From Bacteroidales bacterium UBA6117 (GTDB lineage: Bacteria > Bacteroidota > Bacteroidia > Bacteroidales > VadinHA17): a stretch of 24,272 nt of DNA. Below are positions 15,212 through 23,465 of the stretch, piece after piece. The position numbers and the translations under genes were made by a program. The stretch's first letter is position 1, and each line of letters opens with the position of its first letter. The stretch covers positions 33,735-58,006 of the forward strand of contig DIWB01000005.1 of the NCBI GenBank assembly GCA_002428385.1, read 5' to 3'. Under the pieces are notes generated by a model. The model saw only the letters and a program-made list of their open reading frames with translations, was not told the origin of the DNA and searched no databases.

Positions 15212-18200
15212 TCAGTCTTCTATTTCAGAATGATACTCCTGGAGCGATTTCACCTTGTACTCCCCGTTTTGCCTTGCCTTGATGCCTTCCGTTGCCGAAA
15301 AGGCTGCTGAGGTTGTGGTTATATACGGCACCTTATACCTGATGGCGTTCTTCCTGATGTAGGAATCATCATATTCGCTGAGACGGCCGGCAGGGGTATT
15401 GACTACAAGATCAATCTCCTTGTTCTTGATGGCGTCCACTATATTCGGTCTGCCCTGGTGTACTTTCAGTATAAGTTCAGCCGGAATGCCGTTGTCGATA
15501 AGAAATTGCCTGGTCCCGCCGGTTGAAATGACGGTGAATCCCATATCCCTGAAATTCCTTGCCGCAGGAAGTATCCTGTTCTTGTCGCGGTCGGCAATAG
15601 TTATCAGTACCTTACCCTTTATCGGCAGCGGCGACATTGTTGCTTCCTGCGATTTGAAAAAGGCCATGCCGTACGAATCGGCAATCCCAAGAACCTCGCC
15701 TGTCGATCTCATCTCAGGACCAAGCAGCGGATCAATCGCCGGGAACATGTTGAAGGGGAAGACTGCTTCCTTGACGCCGTAGTGCTTTATATTCCGTTTT
15801 TTCAGACCGAATTCCGAAAGCTTCTGGCCGAGCATTATCTGGGTGGCAATCCGGGGCATCGAGATATTGCAGACCTTCGACACCAGGGGAACGGTGCGCG
15901 AAGCCCGGGGATTGGCCTCCAGGATGTAAACCGTATCCTCATAGATTGCATACTGAATATTCATCAGGCCGACCACCTTAAGCTCCATTGCAATTTTGCG
16001 GGTGTAATCGTAAATGGTCTTCTTATGTTCCTTGGGAATGACCACGGGAGGGATCACACAGGCCGAGTCGCCCGAGTGGATACCTGCATACTCTATATGC
16101 TGCATGACGGCGGGCACAAAGGCATCGGTTCCGTCCGAAATGGCATCAGCCTCCGATTCAATGGCATCTTCAAGGAATTTGTCGAGAAGCAGCGGACGGT
16201 CGGGTGAAACGCCAATGGCTGTGGCTACATATTCAGTGAGCATCTTCTCGTCGAGGATGATTTTCATCGCTCTTCCCCCAAGTACGTACGAAGGACGGAT
16301 CATCAGGGGGTAACCTATCCTTTCGGCTATGCTGAGGGCTTCGTCCATGTTGCTTGCCATTCCCGATTCGGGCTGCGGAATACCAAGCTTGTTAATGACA
16401 TGCCTGAACCGGTCACGGTCCTCGGCAAGATCGATTGTGTCGGGAGTGGTCCCAAGTATCTTCACTCCGGCTTCCGCCAGTTCCCTGGCAAGATTCAGCG
16501 GTGTCTGGCCTCCGAACTGGACTATAACGCCCTCAGGCTTCTCCTTTTCGTAAATACTGAGGACATCCTCGGCAGTAAGAGGTTCGAAATAAAGCCTGTC
16601 CGATGTATCGTAATCGGTCGAAACCGTTTCGGGGTTGCAGTTTACCATTATCGATTCATAACCTCCGTCGCGGATGGCAAAGGCAGCGTGTACACAGCAA
16701 TAGTCGAATTCGATGCCCTGTCCGATCCGGTTCGGACCGCCTCCCAGGACCATTATCTTCTTCCTGTTACTCACCGCAACAGTGTCAGGAGCATTGTATG
16801 TCGAGAAGTAATAGGAGGCATCAGGCACCCCGCTGACGGGAACAGGTTCCCATGCTTCCGTCAGTCCGAGGGATATGCGTTTTGCCCTTATAACCTTTTC
16901 GTGGATCCCAAGCAATCCGGAGAGGTATCTGTCGGCAAAACCATTCTTCTTCGCCGTTATCAGCAGATCGTTGGGAAGCATCATGCCCTTGTAGCCCAGT
17001 ATCTTCTCCTCCATAATAACCAGCTCCTTCATCTGTTCGATGAACCACCTCTTTATCCTGGTCTTTCTGAACAGCTCTTCCATGTCAGCGCCCTTCCGCA
17101 GCGCCTCGTACATTATGAACTGACGCTCGCTCGAGGGATGATTGAGCATATTCATCAGTTCCTCAAGCGTCTTTTTATTGTAATCCTTTGCGAATCCGAG
17201 CCCGTAGCGTCCTGTCTCGAGCGACCTGATCGCCTTCTGAAGCGCCTCCTTGTAGTTCTTTCCTATGCTCATCACCTCGCCAACTGCCAGCATCTGAGTC
17301 CCGAGCTTGTCTTCGAGTCCTTCGAATTTCTCGAAAGCCCATCTGGGGAACTTAACAACAACATAATCGCCCGAAGGTGTGTATCTATCGAGTGTGCCTT
17401 CGCGCCAGTAGGGGATTTCGTCAAGGGTGAGACCGCCAGCAAGCAGCGATGAGATATAAGCTATCGGAAAACCGGTGGCCTTTGATGCGAGGGCTGACGA
17501 CCGGGAAGTCCGGGGATTGATCTCTATCACCACAACCCTGCCGCTTTCCGGATCATGTGCAAACTGGACATTTGTTCCGCCTATGACCTCAATGGCTTCA
17601 ACAATGTCGTAAGAGTACTTCTGGAGTCTGTTCTGCAGTTCCCGGCTTATGGTAAGCATCGGGGCGGTGCAGAATGAATCGCCGGTGTGAACGCCCATCG
17701 GATCGACATTCTCAATGAAGCAAACCGTTATCATGTGGTTCTTTGCATCCCTTACCACCTCCAGTTCGAGTTCCTCCCATCCCAGAACCGATTCTTCAAT
17801 AAGGACCTGGTTCACTATGCTTGCCGCAAGCCCCCTGCTTGCTATTGTACGAAGTTCTTCAACATTGTAAACGAGTCCGCCGCCGGTTCCTCCCATTGTA
17901 TAGGCAGGACGGACAACTACCGGGTATCCGAGCGAGGCAGCCACCTTTTCGGCATCCTCAACTGTGTTGACAGCCTGGCTTTGCGGCATTTCAATACCCA
18001 ACCGGTTCATGGTTTCCTTGAAGGCAACCCTGTCTTCACCTCTCTCGATAGCGTCGATGTTGACACCGATAACCTTTACATTGTATTCCTTCAGAACACC
18101 TTTTTTTGCAAGAAGCGATGAAAGGTTCAGTCCGGTCTGACCGCCAAGGTTCGGAAGAAGGGCATCAGGTCGCTCTTTCTTGATTATCTCAGTGAGGGCA

Positions 18201-18415
18201 TATTCGTCGAGCGGCTCCACATAGGTGGCATCGGCTATCCCCGGATCGGTCATTATGGTTGCCGGATTCGAGTTGACAAGTACTATTTTGTATCCCAGGG
18301 ACCGGAGAGCCTTGCAGGCCTGGGTTCCCGAATAATCAAACTCACAGGCCTGGCCGATAATTATCGGTCCCGAACCTATAATAAGCACCTTGCTTATATC
18401 TTCACGTTTTGGCAT
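15212..18415 (-). CDS. carB: Carbamoyl-phosphate synthase, large subunit
   Basis: Makes carbamoyl phosphate for pyrimidine and arginine synthesis, using ammonia supplied by the small subunit CarA. I chose the ATG at 18413-18415 because the family's first residues (MPKREDISKVLIIGSGPI) start there; the open frame extends 17 codons upstream without similarity. The 1067 residues carry the duplicated ATP-grasp halves. The first has GSGPIIIGQACEFDYSG and the second starts near residue 555 with LGGGPNRIGQGIEFDYC. They end in the regulatory MGS-like domain (from about 934), which contains STGGT (964-968) and VNTPAG. Both catalytic halves look complete. No carA is next to it, so the two subunits are encoded apart here. 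Confidence 0.98.
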   Translation of the reverse strand: MPKREDISKVLIIGSGPIIIGQACEFDYSGTQACKALRSLGYKIVLVNSNPATIMTDPGIADATYVEPLDEYALTEIIKKERPDALLPNLGGQTGLNLSSLLAKKGVLKEYNVKVIGVNIDAIERGEDRVAFKETMNRLGIEMPQSQAVNTVEDAEKVAASLGYPVVVRPAYTMGGTGGGLVYNVEELRTIASRGLAASIVNQVLIEESVLGWEELELEVVRDAKNHMITVCFIENVDPMGVHTGDSFCTAPMLTISRELQNRLQKYSYDIVEAIEVIGGTNVQFAHDPESGRVVVIEINPRTSRSSALASKATGFPIAYISSLLAGGLTLDEIPYWREGTLDRYTPSGDYVVVKFPRWAFEKFEGLEDKLGTQMLAVGEVMSIGKNYKEALQKAIRSLETGRYGLGFAKDYNKKTLEELMNMLNHPSSERQFIMYEALRKGADMEELFRKTRIKRWFIEQMKELVIMEEKILGYKGMMLPNDLLITAKKNGFADRYLSGLLGIHEKVIRAKRISLGLTEAWEPVPVSGVPDASYYFSTYNAPDTVAVSNRKKIMVLGGGPNRIGQGIEFDYCCVHAAFAIRDGGYESIMVNCNPETVSTDYDTSDRLYFEPLTAEDVLSIYEKEKPEGVIVQFGGQTPLNLARELAEAGVKILGTTPDTIDLAEDRDRFRHVINKLGIPQPESGMASNMDEALSIAERIGYPLMIRPSYVLGGRAMKIILDEKMLTEYVATAIGVSPDRPLLLDKFLEDAIESEADAISDGTDAFVPAVMQHIEYAGIHSGDSACVIPPVVIPKEHKKTIYDYTRKIAMELKVVGLMNIQYAIYEDTVYILEANPRASRTVPLVSKVCNISMPRIATQIMLGQKLSEFGLKKRNIKHYGVKEAVFPFNMFPAIDPLLGPEMRSTGEVLGIADSYGMAFFKSQEATMSPLPIKGKVLITIADRDKNRILPAARNFRDMGFTVISTGGTRQFLIDNGIPAELILKVHQGRPNIVDAIKNKEIDLVVNTPAGRLSEYDDSYIRKNAIRYKVPYITTTSAAFSATEGIKARQNGEYKVKSLQEYHSEIED

Positions 18416-18497
18416 GATGGTCTTTATTTTACGGCGGCAATTTAGAAAATCAAATTGACACGGCATTAAACCGGCACGGTATCAATCCCAATGATTT

Positions 18498-18674
18498 ATG
18501 AACAAAATGGAAATGATACTGTTATCTTCACTGACATGGCTGCTGCTGCTAAAAATAATGCCGGACCCTGGTTTGTTAATAACTTACAGGGGTTTCTTAA
18601 TCATTATCAGGAAAAAACCCCATGACCGAAATATACTGGAAAAGGATAAAAGAATACCTGTGAATCCTGTTTGA
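18498..18674 (+). CDS. Possible 58-aa hydrophobic small ORF or leader peptide
   Basis: An ATG-started frame of 58 codons begins MNKMEMILLSSLTWLLLLKI, one hydrophobic segment long enough to span or insert in a membrane, followed by a basic, hydrophilic tail (RKKPHDRNILEKDKR). It matches no family I recognise. In its favour, its TGA lies in the loop of a terminator-type hairpin (18663-18686), as expected if a transcript ends there. Against it are the short length, the lack of a clear ribosome site, and placement in a divergent promoter region. It may be a small membrane peptide, a leader peptide controlling the next gene, or chance. Confidence 0.25.
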   Translation: MNKMEMILLSSLTWLLLLKIMPDPGLLITYRGFLIIIRKKPHDRNILEKDKRIPVNPV

Positions 18675-18686
18675 ACAGGATTTTTT
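18663..18686 (+). terminator. Rho-independent terminator or attenuator upstream of the Tat-exported protein
   Basis: AATCCTGT (18663-18670), loop TTGA, ACAGGATT (18675-18682) and a T run to 18686 form an 8-bp stem with a classic rightward terminator tail. It lies 38 bases before the ATG at 18724. It therefore either ends a short transcript containing the 58-aa ORF or controls read-through into the downstream gene. Confidence 0.75.
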
Positions 18687-18723
18687 GCTTAATTTCGGGC
18701 AAACCATAATCCAAAGCCATCAG

Positions 18724-19635
18724 ATGAACACATCCAGGAGAACATTCATTAAATCGGGCGCAGCATTGATCGCAGCCGCCGCAGTAATGCCCGGAGAGGT
18801 GCTTGCAGCCAAAAAAAGAAAAAAGGGTATAATCGGGGTCCAGCTTTACAGCGTCCGCGACGAAATGAGCAAAGATCCCCTCGGATCGCTCAAAAAAGTT
18901 GCGGCTATGGGCTATGAATATGTCGAACATGCAAATTACGTCGACAGAAAATTTTACGGTTACACTCCCCAGGAATTCAGAAAAGTCCTCGACGACCTCG
19001 GACTGAAAATGATAAGCGGGCACACCGTGATGGGACGCCAGCACTGGGATGAAGCCAGAAATGACTTCTCCGACAGCTGGAAATACACCGTCGACGATGC
19101 TGCCGTCCTTGGACAGAGATATGTGGTCAGCCCGTCAATGGACAACAGCATGAGGAGCAAGTATGACGATTTCATGCATTATATGGATATCTTCAATAAA
19201 TGCGGCGATCTCTGCAAGAAACAGGGGATGAAGTTCGGGTATCATAACCATGACTTTGAATTCAGCGAGAAACTGAACAACGAGAAGCTTTTTGACATAA
19301 TGATGCGGACCATGGATCCCTATAAGGTCGTCGTTCAGCTCGACATGGGCAACCTTTACAACGGGGGCGCAGTTGCGCTTGATGTTGTAAGGCAGTATCC
19401 CGGAAGGTTCGAGAACCTGCACGTGAAGGACGAAATAGCAGCTTCCGAAGGCACCGACAAATACGAGAGTACTATAATCGGAAAGGGGATAGTCAATGCC
19501 AGGGAGGTAATCGACCTTGCAACGAAGATCGGCGGCACTGAAGTGTATATAATCGAACAGGAGTCATATCAGGGCAAGACCCCGATGGAATGCATCGAGG
19601 AGGACCTGAAGGTCATGAAGAGCTGGGGATACTAG
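18724..19635 (+). CDS. Tat-exported TIM-barrel protein, sugar phosphate isomerase/epimerase family
   Basis: Belongs to the xylose-isomerase-like TIM-barrel family (AP endonuclease 2 type), whose members isomerise or epimerise sugars and cyclitols with a divalent metal; the substrate here is unknown. I chose the ATG at 18724 because it places the twin-arginine signal SRRTFIKSGAALIAAAAVM right at the N-terminus. Of 303 residues, the mature barrel starts near GVQLYSVRDEM (38-48). Metal-site-like motifs follow: VEHA (67-70), YHNHDFEF (173-180), QLDMGN (205-210), NLHVKD (231-236) and IIEQES (276-281). Tat export implies folding before transport to the periplasm, common in the Bacteroidetes versions of this family. 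It converges with the GH43 gene, so a shared sugar theme is possible but not shown. Confidence 0.87.
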   Translation: MNTSRRTFIKSGAALIAAAAVMPGEVLAAKKRKKGIIGVQLYSVRDEMSKDPLGSLKKVAAMGYEYVEHANYVDRKFYGYTPQEFRKVLDDLGLKMISGHTVMGRQHWDEARNDFSDSWKYTVDDAAVLGQRYVVSPSMDNSMRSKYDDFMHYMDIFNKCGDLCKKQGMKFGYHNHDFEFSEKLNNEKLFDIMMRTMDPYKVVVQLDMGNLYNGGAVALDVVRQYPGRFENLHVKDEIAASEGTDKYESTIIGKGIVNAREVIDLATKIGGTEVYIIEQESYQGKTPMECIEEDLKVMKSWGY

Positions 19636-19679
19636 AAACTCTGAAAAATCTACTTTAACGCTCCCCGGAGTGGTGTGAA

Positions 19680-21233
19680 TCAATGTTCTTTGATTTCGAA
19701 CCAGTCGAAATCGACATATCCGCCCGGCGTTTTTTCGGCGTAGTTGAACAGCCCGAATCTGTAACCCATGAAATGAGGCATTGAATATTCCATCTTAAGC
19801 CGGTTTCCTATCGGTATCCAGGTTTTTCCGTCAACGCTGTAACTGAACCATGCAGTGTCGGCCAGATCCCTGAAGTCGCATCCGGCTTTCAGGTAAACAG
19901 TCTTTCCCGAAAACGGAACACTTTCAATTTCAACCGGATTCCCCGACTGGGCGCTTACCATCACTATCTTTTTTGATCCGTTTGCATATTTCACCCCCAC
20001 CTGGCCGAATTTTCTTTGCAGCAATGCAAGGCCGGCAAAATCTCCTTCCTTCATGTTTCTGACATCTATCAGGGTCGATCCCTCACAGGCAGGACCGAAA
20101 GTCCTTTGGGTAAGGGTGTTTCTTGCTGAAACAAAAGAGGTGTCGATCCTGCCCGTGGTGAGGCGCAGATGACCTTTCCTCCGGGTGACTGACCAGAGAT
20201 TATTATCAGGATTATGATTCCATTGCCAGACCAGGGGAAGCGGGGGCTCTCCCCGGCGGCGTCTGAAGTTGTCGGATGCCACGATCCCGGGAATCAGTCC
20301 CTTGCTTTCAGGGAGATCAAGTTTGTCGGGAACCTTCCCGTCAACACCCAGGATTGGCCAGCCATTTTCCCATTTCACGGGAACAAGGTAAGGTATGCGG
20401 CCCACCGATCCGTAATCCCTGAACAGGTAAGCAAACCACCGGCCATCGGGGGTATCGACAAGTCCGCCCTGAGCCACACCCAGATCCTGCAGGGCAAGTT
20501 TTCCTTCCCATGGTCCGGTTATGCTGCCGGCCCTGTGAATGACCACCGTGCGCATTCCTCCCATTGGCCAGGTGATATTGAAAAGATAGTATTTCCCGTC
20601 GATTTTAAACAGCTGTGATCCTTCAGCGCCAAGACTGATATTATCCCCGGCAGGGGCGCTTGCATTCCCGATTATAACCTGTTCGGCCGTGCCGGGTTTT
20701 ATGCCCGTCAGGTCAGGATTGAGTTCGACCAGCTTCAGCCGGCGCACACCGTATATCATGTACACGCGTCCGTCGTCGTCAAAAAACAGCGTGTGATCAT
20801 GAAGGCTCGGGCTGAAGGATTTCACTTCCCAGGGCCCTTTTTCAATGTCTTTTGTCGAATAAATATAAGTCTTGCCGGTGGTCTGGGCAAATGTGGAAAC
20901 ATAGTAAGTTCCATTATGATATCGAATGCAGCTTGCCCATGAACCCCTGCCGTAAGTGCTTTTGCCGTTTATCAGATTCAGCTCATCGACATCGTCGAGA
21001 ATGTCGTAGGCGTAGTTTACAATCTCCCAGTTGACAAGGTCTTTTGACTTCATTATGGGAACGCCCGGACTCATGTGCATCGTGGTGCTGCTCATGTAGT
21101 ATGTGTCGCCGACTCTTATCATCGACATATCGGGAACATCGGCAAAGATGACCGGATTCCGGGCGGAGCCGGGCTGAGAGTATAATTCGATAGTGATAAT
21201 TGTGATTATCACTATCATCAATCCTTTCTTCAT
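19680..21233 (-). CDS. Secreted glycoside hydrolase family 43 (beta-xylosidase/arabinosidase-like)
   Basis: A 517-residue enzyme with an N-terminal signal peptide (MKKGLMIVIITIITIELYSQ), a five-bladed propeller GH43 domain, and a C-terminal beta-sandwich like the one often attached to bacterial GH43 xylosidases. The catalytic triad can be placed: general base D35 in ADVPDMSMIRVGDTYYM, pKa-setting D146 in SLHDHTLFF, and general acid E204 in LGAEGSQLFK. MHMSPGVPIMKSKDLVNW is typical of the beta-xylosidase branch, but arabinofuranosidase activity cannot be excluded. The C-terminal domain includes GFRFGLFNY-like strands ending in DFDWFEIKEH. The gene follows the esterase by 9 bases on the same strand, suggesting joint action on decorated xylan. 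A perfect 12-bp hairpin lies in the signal-peptide codons. Confidence 0.92.
   Translation of the reverse strand: MKKGLMIVIITIITIELYSQPGSARNPVIFADVPDMSMIRVGDTYYMSSTTMHMSPGVPIMKSKDLVNWEIVNYAYDILDDVDELNLINGKSTYGRGSWASCIRYHNGTYYVSTFAQTTGKTYIYSTKDIEKGPWEVKSFSPSLHDHTLFFDDDGRVYMIYGVRRLKLVELNPDLTGIKPGTAEQVIIGNASAPAGDNISLGAEGSQLFKIDGKYYLFNITWPMGGMRTVVIHRAGSITGPWEGKLALQDLGVAQGGLVDTPDGRWFAYLFRDYGSVGRIPYLVPVKWENGWPILGVDGKVPDKLDLPESKGLIPGIVASDNFRRRRGEPPLPLVWQWNHNPDNNLWSVTRRKGHLRLTTGRIDTSFVSARNTLTQRTFGPACEGSTLIDVRNMKEGDFAGLALLQRKFGQVGVKYANGSKKIVMVSAQSGNPVEIESVPFSGKTVYLKAGCDFRDLADTAWFSYSVDGKTWIPIGNRLKMEYSMPHFMGYRFGLFNYAEKTPGGYVDFDWFEIKEH
21189..21216. other. 12-bp perfect hairpin within the GH43 signal-peptide codons
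   Basis: GATAGTGATAAT (21189-21200), loop TGTG, then the exact reverse complement (21205-21216). It begins 17 bases after the start codon, in the Ile/Thr-rich part of the signal peptide. It may limit translation starts, or be a by-product of the repeated ATT/ATC/ACT codons. Confidence 0.7.
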
Positions 21234-21242
21234 TACAGGTTT

Positions 21243-22130
21243 TTATTTGAACAGGCGCGGAGCAAATTCATTCAGAGCCCGGCGCCATGTAAGCCATTCA
21301 TGGGCTGTGCCCTGCGACTCATGAAAAACGATGTTTTTAACGCCGTGGGCTTTCAGGGCTTCAACCTGTTCCTTCGGATTGCGTTCCTCGGTGCCTGTGC
21401 TGATGAAAAGCAGCTTTATCTGTTTGTCGAAGGCTGCAGGATCTTTGAAGACGCCGTTGAAAGCGGTCTCGACCGAGGGAGGTTCAGTGCCTGGCCGGCC
21501 CATTCCGCCCATGAAGAATCCGCTGAAAGTGCCCATCCAGGCAAACTTGTCCATATTGCTGAAAACCGTCATGGTTGTCTGCATGCCTCCGCGCGACAAT
21601 CCGGCCATAGCCCTGTGCTCTCTGTCGGTGTATGTGCGGAAGGTGTTATCGATGAAGGGAATAAGATCCTTTACAAAAATGTCGGTTATATTTCCGGAAG
21701 CCTGGCGGACATCTGAATTGGTCTGGATGTCTCCGCTTGGCATTGCAATGATCATGGGTACCGCTTTCCCTGATTCGATAAGCCCGTCCATGATGTTTGC
21801 CATATGTCCCTGGACTGACCATCCGTCTTCATTTTCTCCCCAGCCGTGAACGAGGTAAAGGACAGGGTACTTTTTACCCGGGTTCTTTTCATATTCTGCA
21901 GGGACGTAAACATTGACATGGCGCTCCATCCCATTGACGGCGGACCAGTAAAGAATTGAACGAACCTGTCCGTGAGGGATGTCTTTATTGAACCTGTAGT
22001 AATCGCCTTCAGAGCCTTCAGGGATTTCTATGCCTGACGATTCCCAGTTGCTCCCGAAGTAGGCTTTGCTTCCCCGATCCATTACAGGAACCCCGTCGAT
22101 CGCGATTGAATAATAATGGAAACCGACCAC
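21243..22130 (-). CDS. CE1-like carbohydrate esterase, N-terminally truncated
   Basis: Alpha/beta-hydrolase esterase of the family that trims acyl or feruloyl groups from plant polysaccharides. The catalytic domain looks intact: LYLVHGWGENEDGW (91-104), nucleophile S179 in AGLSRGG, and catalytic H277 in GTAHEWLTW. Normal relatives begin with a signal peptide and an E-set/CBM48-like domain of about 100 residues; only its last strands remain (VVGFHYYSIAIDGVPV). The coordinates start at the first possible start, a GTG. The frame is open about 9 codons further upstream (KTSDPQ precedes VVGF), then a TAG at 22158-22160 ends it, and I found no missing domain in other frames upstream. So it is probably a decayed or rearranged gene, or a cytoplasmic remnant. 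It precedes GH43 by 9 bases. Confidence 0.72.
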   Translation of the reverse strand: MVGFHYYSIAIDGVPVMDRGSKAYFGSNWESSGIEIPEGSEGDYYRFNKDIPHGQVRSILYWSAVNGMERHVNVYVPAEYEKNPGKKYPVLYLVHGWGENEDGWSVQGHMANIMDGLIESGKAVPMIIAMPSGDIQTNSDVRQASGNITDIFVKDLIPFIDNTFRTYTDREHRAMAGLSRGGMQTTMTVFSNMDKFAWMGTFSGFFMGGMGRPGTEPPSVETAFNGVFKDPAAFDKQIKLLFISTGTEERNPKEQVEALKAHGVKNIVFHESQGTAHEWLTWRRALNEFAPRLFK

Positions 22131-22590
22131 CTGCGGATCGGAGGTTTTATAATAATTCTAATTGTAAATATCTGTTATTTTTCTCGAATCGTTCAGGTTT
22201 ATAAATTCATTTAATATCATTGTCTCTGAACATTTGTTTTCCAGTCAGGACGGTTATGATGGTTGTGCCAGTTATGCCAGTCGTGCCGGTTGTGGCGGTA
22301 GTTAACTGTCAGGCACAATGAATTTGGGAACTTGAAATTAGCTTATTTTCCTGACTTCTGACAATTAGTGCGGCAGGCAGACCATGCGAATTGATTCACC
22401 ACGGATTCCACGAGAGCGCGGATTTCCAAGATAAAATTTACGAATTTTTATTGTAAAACGATATCCTGCTTATCGTTAAACGACAATTTTTTTACCTGAA
22501 ACGATATGATATTGAAGAATAAAGGAGACTTGAGGCGGAGGTTCTGCAAGAACTTTTTTCCGGGTGCGGTTCGAAGTTCGAGGTTCGAGG
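22131..22590. other. 460-base repeat-rich non-coding stretch
   Basis: No convincing gene. It lies between the truncated esterase and the DUF5694 gene and is more AT-rich than the housekeeping part. It contains a 9-base-period array (22243-22305) and a 7-bp hairpin, AACGATA (22457-22463) with TATCGTT (22471-22477). GTTCT/AGAAC with six T (22541-22559) resembles a rightward terminator but has no upstream plus-strand gene. The left end of the heptamer array also falls here. The missing 5' part of the esterase was looked for and not found. Confidence 0.6.
22243..22305. repeat. Degenerate 9-bp tandem array (GGTTGTGCC-like)
   Basis: Seven 9-base units in strict phase, with a core of GGTTATGAT, GGTTGTGCC, AGTTATGCC, AGTCGTGCC and GGTTGTGGC (22252-22296) and weaker units at both ends. 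On the minus strand the phase reads AACC/AACT/GACT plus five bases, so the RACY core resembles that of the 7-bp arrays although the period differs. Confidence 0.65.
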
Positions 22591-22599
22591 TTACTGGTT
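22565..22599. repeat. Heptamer array, five AACYNNN units on the minus strand, over the DUF5694 stop codon
   Basis: Read on the minus strand: AACCAGT, AACCTCG, AACCTCG, AACTTCG, AACCGCA, each 7 bases. The stop codon of the DUF5694 gene (22591-22593) is inside the array, so its last codons are repeat-derived or the repeat arose over them. It has the same AACYNNN form as the array upstream of gltX, 15 kb away. Confidence 0.75.
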
Positions 22600-23433
22600 T
22601 TTAGCTTTATCCAGATATGGCAGAGGTGAAACAAGTTCAAATTCATTTGATACATCAAAAAATATATTCAACAGATTCAAGTGCCCGGCTCCGATAATCA
22701 GTAAAATCCGGTCATCGGCAGTATGGGGTATCCTCTGGATGTTTCGGAATATTCTCAGGTTGCTGTTAAACCACCTCCCGGTTACAAAGTCGACACCTGT
22801 AAAATCCCCTGGTTCTTCTTCATATTCAAAGGGATTTAATAAATAGATTGCCAGACTTTCCCTGATGACCTCCGGTTTGTTTATTTCATACAGTTCATCA
22901 ATTATTCCGGATACTTTTTTCCCGGTTGGCGGTTTGCCGTAAATAGTATCGCGTGATTTCAAAAAATAGTCTTCAAATTTCAACGATCGGGTACTGTCAT
23001 TGAAAATCGAGAGTATGTTATCATAATGTTTCCCAAAGTCGTTGACACAATGAATTTTATTTAAATTCAGGTCTTTTCCTAACCGAAAGGCGAGTTGATC
23101 GGTCTCATCTTTTCCCAGGATCAGTCTGTCAGATTTGTATAGCAGGAACAGTGAGTCAGTCTGGCGTTGTCTGTCAGGAGTCACTTCGATGGCAATGATT
23201 GTCGGATTATATTCTTCAATAGCCTTTGAGATAGCAATTATCTCTGACTGGTAGGGTTCTTCAAGCACTGAGATCTGGTTTTGCTTTTCTGTTTTGACAA
23301 CATCAAGGTTGTGATAGGCGAAATGAAAAACACCCAGTGTCATTATTTTTGTTCGGAGAAATGTGTCGGGGACTTGTCCGGACAAAACAATCGTAATAAA
23401 AAAGCCGGACAAAAGAGTGATGAGTGTTTTCAT
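22591..23433 (-). CDS. Secreted DUF5694 family protein
   Basis: A 280-residue protein with an N-terminal signal peptide (MKTLITLLSGFFITIVLSGQ), so periplasmic or surface-located. It matches my memory of DUF5694: KIMTLGVFHF (29-38), LDVVKTE (43-49), IAIEVTP with E83, GVDFVTGRWFNSNLRIFRNI (213-232), and LLIIGAGHLNLL with H251, ending in PLPYL. The GxFHF, single Glu, and GAGH pattern recalls the TraB/TIKI/EreA fold, whose members include proteases and hydrolases, but no activity is established. It is AT-richer than its neighbours to the left. It has a strong inverted repeat 33-70 bases upstream and an AACYNNN array over its stop codon. Family fairly sure; function unknown. Confidence 0.8.
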   Translation of the reverse strand: MKTLITLLSGFFITIVLSGQVPDTFLRTKIMTLGVFHFAYHNLDVVKTEKQNQISVLEEPYQSEIIAISKAIEEYNPTIIAIEVTPDRQRQTDSLFLLYKSDRLILGKDETDQLAFRLGKDLNLNKIHCVNDFGKHYDNILSIFNDSTRSLKFEDYFLKSRDTIYGKPPTGKKVSGIIDELYEINKPEVIRESLAIYLLNPFEYEEEPGDFTGVDFVTGRWFNSNLRIFRNIQRIPHTADDRILLIIGAGHLNLLNIFFDVSNEFELVSPLPYLDKAKNQ

Positions 23434-23465
23434 GATTATTTTGTGTGACAGATTGTAAATGAAAG

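Larger units (their letters stand above)
18416..18723. other. Divergent intergenic region between carB and the Tat-exported protein gene
   Basis: This 308-base gap must contain the carB promoter (minus strand) and that of the rightward genes. CAAATTGA at 18451-18458, read on the minus strand as TCAATTTG, fits the -7 consensus with one mismatch, about 35 bases before carB; no -33 partner is clear. The right part holds the possible 58-aa ORF and the terminator listed separately. No RNA gene was recognised. Confidence 0.4.

Noticed and set aside
16400..17452. 350-residue plus-strand open frame
   Set aside because: It lies wholly antisense to carB, whose protein is clearly conserved; the residues show no family motifs.
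22541..22559. Hairpin GTTCT/AGAAC with six T as the terminator of the DUF5694 gene
   Set aside because: The T run follows on the plus strand, whereas the DUF5694 gene is read on the minus strand; no plus-strand gene lies upstream.
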